From assembly GCA_964606055.1 (NCBI GenBank), contig CAZSFA010000104.1, positions 1 to 10,270 on the forward strand: 10,270 nucleotides of DNA, given 5' to 3'. The DNA is from Roseitalea sp964606055. GTDB taxonomy: Bacteria; Pseudomonadota; Alphaproteobacteria; Rhizobiales; Rhizobiaceae. Both the position numbers and the translations under genes were made by a program. Each line of letters starts with the position of its first letter. The first letter of the stretch is position 1. The notes under the pieces are model-generated. The model saw only the letters and a list, made by a program, of their open reading frames with translations. It ran no database searches and was not told where the DNA came from. Shown here piece by piece: positions 5,598 through 10,270 of the stretch.

Positions 5598-6950
5598 ATG
5601 ACATCCACTTGCCATTGCGCTCGCACGATTGCCGGTCGCCCGTTTCCCGGGCGTTTGACGGCGCTGCTCCTGACGCTGGTGGCGGCGATGGCGATCGCGG
5701 CCCAGCCGGCGCGCGCGCTGGTCGAGATCGACATCAATCGCGGCAACATCGAACCGCTGCCGGTCGCGGTCACCGACTTCCTGTCGGGCGATGAGATCGG
5801 CCGGCAGATCAGCCAGGTCGTCACCGACAACCTGCGCCGCTCGGGGCTTTTCGCGCCGATCGACCGCGCCGCCTTCATCGAGCAGGTGTCCAATCCCGAC
5901 GCCATCCCGCGTTTTGAGGACTGGCGCGTGATCAATGCGCAGGCGCTGGTGACCGGTCGGGTGACCGAGGAGGGCGGCGGCCGGCTGCGCGCCGAGTTCC
6001 GGCTGTGGGACACGTTCGCGGGCGAACAGATGACCGGCGAGCAGTTCTTCACCAATCGCGAGAACTGGCGCCGGGTGGCGCACATCATCTCGGACGCGAT
6101 CTTCGAGCGGCTGACCGGCGAGCGCGGCTTTTTCGACACGCGCGTCGTGTTCGTGTCCGAGTCCGGCCCGCGCGACAACCGCACCAAGCGTCTGGCGATC
6201 ATGGATCAGGACGGCGCCAATCTGCGGTTCCTGACCCAGGGCGCCGACATCGTGCTGACCCCGCGCTTTTCGCCCTCGCGCCAGGAAATCACCTATATGG
6301 ATTTTGCCGGCGGCGAGCCCAAGGTCTACCTGTTGCAGCTTGAGACCGGTCAGCGCGAACTGGTCGGCGATTTCCCCGGCATGACGTTCTCGCCGCGCTT
6401 TTCGCCCGATGGGCAGCGCGTGGTGATGAGCCTTCAGCAGCCCGACGGCAATGCCAACATCTATGCGATGGATCTGCGCAGCCGCAACACGACGCGGCTG
6501 ACCAACTCTCCGTCGATCGACACCTCGCCCTCCTATTCGCCGGACGGGCAGCGCGTCGTCTTCGAGAGCGATCGCGGCGGCCGCCAGCAGCTCTACATCA
6601 TGGGCGCCAACGGGGGCGATGCGACACGCATCTCGTTCGGCAACGGCGTCTACTCGACGCCGGTCTGGTCGCCGCGCGGCGATCTGATCGCCTTTACCAA
6701 GCAGTCGGGCGGCCAGTTCTCGATCGGCGTCATGCGGCCCGATGGGTCGGGCGAGCGCATCCTGACCACCGGCTTTCACAATGAAGGGCCGACCTGGGCG
6801 CCCAACGGCCGTTACCTGATGTTCTTCCGGCAGGATCAGGGCGCTGGTGGCCCGCAGCTGTTCATGATCGATCTGACCGGCCGCAACGAGCAGCCGGTTC
6901 CGGTCTCCGGTTTCGGCTCGGACCCTGCCTGGTCGCCGCTTCTGGAGTGA
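5598..6950 (+). CDS. tolB: TolB, periplasmic beta-propeller of the Tol-Pal system
   Basis: TolB is a soluble periplasmic protein that binds Pal and TolA and regulates release of Pal from the cell wall. The chosen ATG at 5598 has GAAGGA (5586-5591) six bases upstream. The open frame extends to 5505, but that start would bury the signal peptide. The protein has 450 aa. The signal peptide is residues 1 to about 40, with a long n-region, hydrophobic LTALLLTLVAAMAIAA, and likely cleavage after PARA. The N-terminal TolB domain spans about 41-170. The six-bladed propeller carries recurrent (F/Y/W)-(S/A)-P motifs at residues 224, 268, 313, 357, 400 and 445, spaced about 44 apart. In E. coli the mature N-terminal tail is the TolA box; here that tail starts LVEIDINRG. 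A 110-bp gap after tolA shows no clear promoter, so tolB is probably read through from tolQRA. Confidence 0.97.
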   Translation: MTSTCHCARTIAGRPFPGRLTALLLTLVAAMAIAAQPARALVEIDINRGNIEPLPVAVTDFLSGDEIGRQISQVVTDNLRRSGLFAPIDRAAFIEQVSNPDAIPRFEDWRVINAQALVTGRVTEEGGGRLRAEFRLWDTFAGEQMTGEQFFTNRENWRRVAHIISDAIFERLTGERGFFDTRVVFVSESGPRDNRTKRLAIMDQDGANLRFLTQGADIVLTPRFSPSRQEITYMDFAGGEPKVYLLQLETGQRELVGDFPGMTFSPRFSPDGQRVVMSLQQPDGNANIYAMDLRSRNTTRLTNSPSIDTSPSYSPDGQRVVFESDRGGRQQLYIMGANGGDATRISFGNGVYSTPVWSPRGDLIAFTKQSGGQFSIGVMRPDGSGERILTTGFHNEGPTWAPNGRYLMFFRQDQGAGGPQLFMIDLTGRNEQPVPVSGFGSDPAWSPLLE

Positions 6951-7033
6951 GCGCGCCGGCCTGTGCGGGCGCATTGCGGCCGGTATGCCGCGATGTTGCC
7001 CCAATTGACCGGCACCGCGCTGCAACGGGGTGG

Positions 7034-7049
7034 TTAATCCGGCGTTAAC
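7034..7049 (+). promoter_or_regulatory. Perfect CtrA box upstream of pal
   Basis: TTAA (7034-7037), seven bases (TCCGGCG), TTAA (7045-7048), then C. This is an exact match to the CtrA full site TTAA-N7-TTAAC, about 85-100 bp before the pal start. In such GC-rich DNA a chance match is unlikely: TTAA occurs only in this gap and the pre-tolQ gap. Confidence 0.7.
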
Positions 7050-7091
7050 CGTGTTCGTCAAAGCGCGGTTAACCGCAACAGGGTTACCAAA

Positions 7092-7108
7092 AGGCTTCCG
7101 AAAAGCCT
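7092..7108 (+). other. Short hairpin in the pal 5' leader
   Basis: AGGCTT, loop CCGAA, AAGCCT: a 6-bp stem with a 5-base loop, ending 24 bases before the preferred pal ATG. There is no T run after it. It could stabilise the mRNA 5' end or modulate translation; no function is shown. Confidence 0.35.
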
Positions 7109-7115
7109 CAAATGC

Positions 7116-7123
7116 GAGAGGGA
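7116..7123 (+). promoter_or_regulatory. Shine-Dalgarno deciding the pal start
   Basis: GAGAGGGA lies nine bases before the ATG at 7133. It lies inside the reading frame of an alternative upstream ATG at 7112, so it favours the second ATG as the true start. Confidence 0.6.
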
Positions 7124-7132
7124 TATGCCGTC

Positions 7133-7645
7133 ATGGCCGTCACCGGCTCCAATGCAAAACGCCCATTGCGCGCTCTGGTCATCGCGGTTGCGACGACACT
7201 GGCCGTTGCGGGTTGCGCCAACGATCGTACGCTGCCCAACAACCCAGCCGATCTGGGCCTGACCGGCGGCGCCGCGCCCGGCACGACGCAGGACTTCACG
7301 GTCAATGTCGGCGATCGCATCTTCTTCGACACCGATTCGTCGGTCATCCGCGCCGACGCGCAGGTGATCCTTGCCCGACAGGCGCAGTGGCTGAACCAGT
7401 TCCCGAACTACCAGATCACGGTCGAAGGCCATGCCGACGAACGCGGCACGCGCGAATACAACCTGGCGCTTGGCGCCCGCCGCGCGGCCGCGACCAAGTC
7501 GTTCCTGGTCTCGCGCGGCGTTCCCGATGCGCGCATCCGCACGATCTCGTTCGGCAAGGAGCGCCCCGTCGCGGTATGCGACGCGGCCCAGTGCTGGAAC
7601 CAGAACCGCCGCGCGGTGACGCTTCTTGGCGGCACCGGCAGCTGA
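7133..7645 (+). CDS. pal: Pal, peptidoglycan-associated outer-membrane lipoprotein
   Basis: Pal is a lipoprotein anchored in the outer membrane that binds peptidoglycan non-covalently and is moved to the division site by TolQRAB. The 170-aa protein has a basic n-region, a hydrophobic stretch and the lipobox VAGC, giving C28 as the lipidated cysteine. After a linker comes the OmpA_C-like domain (about residues 60-166). Its GHADERGTREYNLALGARRA motif starts at residue 99 and includes D102 and R117, the pair that grips diaminopimelate in this family. C148 and C154 (CDAAQC) could form a small disulfide loop. The ATG at 7133 is preferred over the in-frame ATG at 7112 because of a strong Shine-Dalgarno and a more normal lipoprotein signal length. 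Its own CtrA box suggests pal begins a separate transcription unit. Confidence 0.97.
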   Translation: MAVTGSNAKRPLRALVIAVATTLAVAGCANDRTLPNNPADLGLTGGAAPGTTQDFTVNVGDRIFFDTDSSVIRADAQVILARQAQWLNQFPNYQITVEGHADERGTREYNLALGARRAAATKSFLVSRGVPDARIRTISFGKERPVAVCDAAQCWNQNRRAVTLLGGTGS

Positions 7646-7745
7646 CCGATTTCGGTGTGAACCGGCGGCACGATCAAATTGTCGTCGCACTGGTTTGCAT
7701 GCTAGCGGGTCCGAACGATTGCATATGAGAAGGCGCGGTCCCGCC

Positions 7746-8651
7746 ATGCGCACAGCCATGATCCGATTTGCCGGCATTTCCGTCCTGGCAGCGACCCTTT
7801 TGGGGGTTGCGGGCGCCGCTCACGCGCAGGTCGCCGACCCGCGCGTGATGCAGCTTGAAGAGCGTGTGCGCCAGCTCACCGGCCAGTTGGAGGAACTCAA
7901 CTTCCAGTTCCTGCAGCTTCAGGAACAGTTGCGCCGGCAGCAGGAAGACTACGAGTTCCGGTTCCAGGAGTTGGAAGGCGGCGCGCCGGCCCAGCCCTTG
8001 CAGGAAGGGCGCGCAGCGCCCGCGCCGCAGCCGCCGACCAACCCCGCGCCGGCCGCGCAACCCGGTGTCGCGGTTGCCGAAGCCGGACCCGCCGATCGCG
8101 TGGTGCTGGCCGATCCGGGCCAGTCGGCAACCGGCGCGCCGCCGCGCGCGCTCGGCACGCTGACGATCGATCCATCGGGCGCTGTCGTGGATTCCGACAT
8201 CGACTTTTCGTCCTCGGCGCTGAACGCTGCCATCGATGGCGAACAGGTCGCCTCGATCACCGGACGGATGGACCCCGAGGAGTTGTACCGCACAGGTTAC
8301 GGCCACGTGCTCAACGGCGATTACCGGCTTGCCGAAGACCTGTTCCGCTCGTTCATCGAACTCTATCCCAACGATCTTCTGGCGGCCGATGCGCGGTTCT
8401 GGCTTGGCGAAAGCGTGCTCGGTCAGGGCCGCTACGAGGATGCGGCGGCGGTGTTCATCGAGGCGCGCACGCTGCACCCGCAGGCCGCCAAGGCGCCCGA
8501 GACCATGCTGAAGATCGGCACGATCATGGCCGCGCTCGGCAATCGCGACATGGCTTGCGTGACCCTGTCGGACGCGCTGGAGATCCATGGCGGCATGAAC
8601 GCCAATGTGCGCCAGGCGATCATTGAAGAGCGTGCCAAGGCCCGCTGCTGA
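7746..8651 (+). CDS. cpoB: CpoB (YbgF), periplasmic coordinator of Tol-Pal and peptidoglycan synthesis
   Basis: In E. coli, CpoB couples outer-membrane constriction by Tol-Pal to septal peptidoglycan synthesis (PBP1B-LpoB) and binds TolA. From the ATG at 7746 the protein has 301 aa. The signal peptide is residues 1-27, with cleavage after AHA. A coiled coil spans about 34-78 (heptad-like QLEERVRQLTGQLEELNFQF), the trimerisation helix in the family. A Pro/Ala-rich linker runs to about 175, longer than in E. coli, and C-terminal TPR repeats follow from about 176 to 301 (ELYRTGYGHVLNGDYRLAED and onward). Alternative in-frame ATGs at 7725 and 7758 are possible; AAGG at 7730-7733 weakly supports 7746. 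The gene follows pal after about 100 bp and tilS starts 4 bp after its stop. Family assignment is secure; the start is uncertain by about 20 bp. Confidence 0.92.
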   Translation: MRTAMIRFAGISVLAATLLGVAGAAHAQVADPRVMQLEERVRQLTGQLEELNFQFLQLQEQLRRQQEDYEFRFQELEGGAPAQPLQEGRAAPAPQPPTNPAPAAQPGVAVAEAGPADRVVLADPGQSATGAPPRALGTLTIDPSGAVVDSDIDFSSSALNAAIDGEQVASITGRMDPEELYRTGYGHVLNGDYRLAEDLFRSFIELYPNDLLAADARFWLGESVLGQGRYEDAAAVFIEARTLHPQAAKAPETMLKIGTIMAALGNRDMACVTLSDALEIHGGMNANVRQAIIEERAKARC

Positions 8652-8655
8652 TCGC

Positions 8656-9810
8656 GTGAGCGGTCCGCGCGACGTCGAGGCGTCGGCGGCACGCGCCTTT
8701 GGCGCCATCGATCCGCCGCAAGGCCGGCCGGTCCTGATCGCGCTGTCGGGCGGCGGCGACTCCATGGCGCTGGCGCATCTGTTCCGCCATCAACTGCAAC
8801 GCGAAAACCCCGGCAATCGCCTCGTGGCGGCAACCGTCGATCACGGTCTGAGGCCGGACAGCGCCGCCGAAGCGGCGACCGTGGCACGCTGGTGCGCGGC
8901 CATCGACGTGCCGCACCATACCCTGACATGGTCGGCCGGGGCCGAGACGACCGCCATTCAGGCGCGCGGCCGGATGGGGCGGTATCGCCTGCTGGCCGGG
9001 CTTGCCGAGCGGCTCGGCGCGGCGATGGTGCTGACCGGGCACACCGCCGACGATCAGGCCGAGACGGTGGCCATGCGCCATGCGCGCGCGGCGCGCGGGG
9101 TCGGCCTTGCCGGGATCGATGCGGCCACGCTCTATGATCGCCGGGTCTGGTTCGTGAGGCCGCTGCTCGGAATCGGACGCGCCGATCTACGCGCATGGCT
9201 GGCGCGCGAGGGTGTCGACTGGCTCGATGATGCTTCCAACCGCGATGACCGGTTCGAGCGCGTGCGCGTTCGGGGCCGTCTTGCCACAGATCCGGACCTG
9301 CGCGCGCAGATGCTCGACCGGGCCGCCGCTGCACGGGCACGGCGGCGCGCCGATGCGCAGGATGGCGCGGCCTGCCTTGCCGATCGCGCCGTCTGGCATG
9401 TCGTTGACGGCCGGATCGTGCTCGACCCGGCGGCGCTGGCCGGCCATGATGGGCGGGGGCCGGCGGCGGCGATGGCGGCGGTCCTGACCCAGACCGGTCG
9501 CCTGGCCCGACTTTGCGATGCAGCGCGCGCCGCGGCGGCGCTGCAGTTCTGCCGAACCGGCGGCAACGGACAGGGCTTCACGATCGCCGGATGCCGGCTT
9601 CGCAAGACCGGTGGCCTTGTCCGGTTCGAGGCCGATGTGCGTGTGGCGCGCGAGCACGGCGCGGGCGGTTTTGACCGATTGCTGTCGGCCAGCGACTGGC
9701 CGCTGGCCGCGGCGATCGCCGATCTCGCCGGAACGCCGGGCTACCCTCGACCGCCGCTGCGCGGGTTCGGATCGCATTTACGATGCGCGGACACATTGGT
9801 CGCAGTTTGA
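8656..9810 (+). CDS. tilS: TilS, tRNA(Ile)-lysidine synthase
   Basis: TilS uses ATP and lysine to convert cytidine 34 of the CAU-anticodon tRNA-Ile2 to lysidine, switching it from Met to Ile identity and AUA decoding; it is essential in most bacteria. The PP-loop SGGGDS is at residues 31-36 (LIALSGGGDSMALAHLF). The second conserved motif GHTADDQAET is at 128-137, and the DDASNRDDRFERVRVR region at 191-206 fits the family. The GTG start is chosen because it lies 4 bp after the cpoB stop, which allows translational coupling. An ATG at 8605 would overlap cpoB and add 17 residues with no family likeness. The 384-aa length is shorter than E. coli TilS (about 430). The part after residue 210 is weakly conserved and I do not recognise a full TilS C-terminal domain. 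Function is secure from the N-terminal domain. Confidence 0.93.
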   Translation: MSGPRDVEASAARAFGAIDPPQGRPVLIALSGGGDSMALAHLFRHQLQRENPGNRLVAATVDHGLRPDSAAEAATVARWCAAIDVPHHTLTWSAGAETTAIQARGRMGRYRLLAGLAERLGAAMVLTGHTADDQAETVAMRHARAARGVGLAGIDAATLYDRRVWFVRPLLGIGRADLRAWLAREGVDWLDDASNRDDRFERVRVRGRLATDPDLRAQMLDRAAAARARRRADAQDGAACLADRAVWHVVDGRIVLDPAALAGHDGRGPAAAMAAVLTQTGRLARLCDAARAAAALQFCRTGGNGQGFTIAGCRLRKTGGLVRFEADVRVAREHGAGGFDRLLSASDWPLAAAIADLAGTPGYPRPPLRGFGSHLRCADTLVAV

Positions 9811-9819
9811 CCAACTCGC

Positions 9820-9848
9820 CTTGGCAAAACCGGGGGCGCAACCTATCT
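9820..9848 (+). promoter_or_regulatory. Putative sigma-32 (RpoH) heat-shock promoter for ftsH
   Basis: CTTG (9820-9823), an 18-base spacer, then CCTATCT (9842-9848). This matches the alphaproteobacterial heat-shock consensus CTTG-N17/18-CYTATNT at every stated base. It lies entirely in the 90-bp gap between tilS and ftsH and would place the transcript start near 9855, leaving a leader of about 45 nt. ftsH is a known heat-shock gene in several proteobacteria, which fits. Confidence 0.7.
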
Positions 9849-9900
9849 TCATCCACATCATGGGAAATGCGCCGAAAACCGGCGCGGCTTGGAAGTTCAG

Positions 9901-10270
9901 ATGAACCCGAATTACAGAAATTTCGCGCTTTGGGCGATCATCGCCCTTATGCTGGTCGCGCTGTTCAACATGTTCCAGTCGCCCAATCAGGGCAGCGCCA
10001 GCCGCGATATCTCCTACACGCAGTTCATACAGGATGTGTCGAGCGGCCGCGTTGAATCGGTCACCATCCAGGGCGAGCAGATCGTCGGCACCTATGCCGA
10101 CAATGGCGTGACGTTCCAGACCTATTCGCCGGGCGATCCCGAACTGGTGACGCGGCTCGAGGAGCGCGGCGTGGAAATCCGCGCGCGGCCCGAGACCGAC
10201 GGCTCCAACTCCTTCCTTGCCGTGCTCCTGTCCTGGCTGCCGATGATCATCATCCTGGGCGTCTGGATCT
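9901..10270 (+). CDS. ftsH: FtsH, membrane AAA+ zinc metalloprotease, N-terminal part (3' end outside window)
   Basis: FtsH is a hexameric inner-membrane protease that degrades misfolded membrane proteins and regulatory targets such as LpxC and RpoH. Only the first 123 residues are visible. Transmembrane segment 1 is at about residues 8-24 (NFALWAIIALMLVALFNMF region). The small periplasmic domain spans about 30-100 with the typical ISYTQFIQDVSSGRVESVTI, and transmembrane segment 2 begins at about 104 (FLAVLLSWLPMIIILGVWI). The AAA+ and HEXXH parts lie beyond the window. GGAAG at 9891-9895, five bases before the ATG, is the likely ribosome binding site. The gene has its own heat-shock-type promoter upstream. 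The tilS-ftsH order supports the call. Confidence 0.95.
   Translation, partial: MNPNYRNFALWAIIALMLVALFNMFQSPNQGSASRDISYTQFIQDVSSGRVESVTIQGEQIVGTYADNGVTFQTYSPGDPELVTRLEERGVEIRARPETDGSNSFLAVLLSWLPMIIILGVWI

Larger units (their letters stand above)
6951..7132 (+). promoter_or_regulatory. Promoter and leader region of pal
   Basis: This 182-bp gap between tolB and pal has no gene. It holds, in order, an inverted repeat CCGGCC ... GGCCGG with a 16-base loop just after the tolB stop (no U tract, so not a clear terminator); a perfect CtrA box at 7034-7049; the 12-bp palindrome GCGGTTAACCGC at 7065-7076; and a hairpin AGGCTT (7092-7097) / AAGCCT (7103-7108) in what would be the pal 5' leader. The GTTAAC at 7068-7073 stands 17 bp after TTAACC at 7045-7050, a spacing compatible with a -10 behind a CtrA-occupied -35. 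That promoter reading is inference. Confidence 0.6.

Noticed and set aside
6956..6990. Inverted repeat CCGGCC ... GGCCGG after tolB as a terminator
   Set aside because: The loop is 16 bases and no T run follows, so it does not meet the form of an intrinsic terminator.
5484..7061. Minus-strand open frame of 525 codons opposite tolB
   Set aside because: It covers tolB almost exactly in antisense and continues only because of GC-rich codon bias; no domain is recognisable.
7112..7645. Longer pal form starting at the ATG at 7112
   Set aside because: The strong Shine-Dalgarno GAGAGGGA lies downstream of that ATG and fits the start at 7133, which also gives a more usual lipoprotein signal peptide.
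7695..7724. Two TTGCAT copies before cpoB as promoter elements
   Set aside because: The spacing and sequence do not match a recognised -35/-10 pair, and cpoB is close enough to pal to be co-transcribed.
7674..8765. Minus-strand open frame of 363 codons opposite cpoB
   Set aside because: It is antisense to cpoB, whose signal peptide, coiled coil and TPR repeats are clear.
1..10270. CRISPR arrays, tRNA or rRNA genes, insertion sequences, phage or defence genes
   Set aside because: No direct-repeat array, cloverleaf, transposase, integrase or terminal inverted repeat was seen on either strand. The region is a housekeeping locus with a two-gene insertion.

Overview
The window is GC-rich chromosomal DNA from an alphaproteobacterium. 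The likeliest order is Hyphomicrobiales (Rhizobiales), with Rhodobacterales as an alternative; I cannot name a genus. The evidence is the gene order ruvB ... ybgC-tolQ-tolR-tolA-tolB-pal-cpoB-tilS-ftsH, the short Pro/Glu-rich TolA, and apparent CtrA boxes and an alphaproteobacterial-type heat-shock promoter.

Layout. Positions 2-580 hold the 3' end of ruvB (Holliday junction motor), with a short intrinsic terminator at 618-637. Positions 612-2432 hold two genes on the minus strand: a secreted GH5 glycoside hydrolase (cellulase-like), followed downstream by a small nucleotidyltransferase of the lincosamide/aminoglycoside type. They sit between ruvB and ybgC, which are commonly neighbours in this group, so they look like accessory cargo. 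From 2496 to the end everything is on the plus strand: ybgC (thioesterase), a 272-bp regulatory gap, tolQ, tolR, tolA, tolB, a 182-bp gap, pal, cpoB (ybgF), tilS and the start of ftsH, which runs off the window.

How the genes work together. TolQ and TolR form the proton-driven inner-membrane motor. TolA spans the periplasm to TolB and Pal, and Pal anchors the outer membrane to peptidoglycan. CpoB is the periplasmic partner that links Tol energetics to septal wall synthesis. The complex constricts the outer membrane during division. tilS (tRNA-Ile2 lysidine synthase) and ftsH (membrane AAA+ protease) are conserved downstream neighbours.

Regulation is the most informative part. By eye I find only five TTAA tetramers in the 10.27 kb, and all lie in the two larger gaps, upstream of tolQ and of pal. 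In those gaps they form TTAA-N7-TTAA-type CtrA boxes: two near-perfect tandem boxes before tolQ and one perfect box before pal. This suggests the envelope-constriction machine is tied to the CtrA cell-cycle regulator as two transcription units. The gap before ftsH holds a CTTG-N18-CCTATCT element that fits the alphaproteobacterial sigma-32 consensus. I found no CRISPR array, tRNA, rRNA, insertion sequence or evident new multi-gene system.
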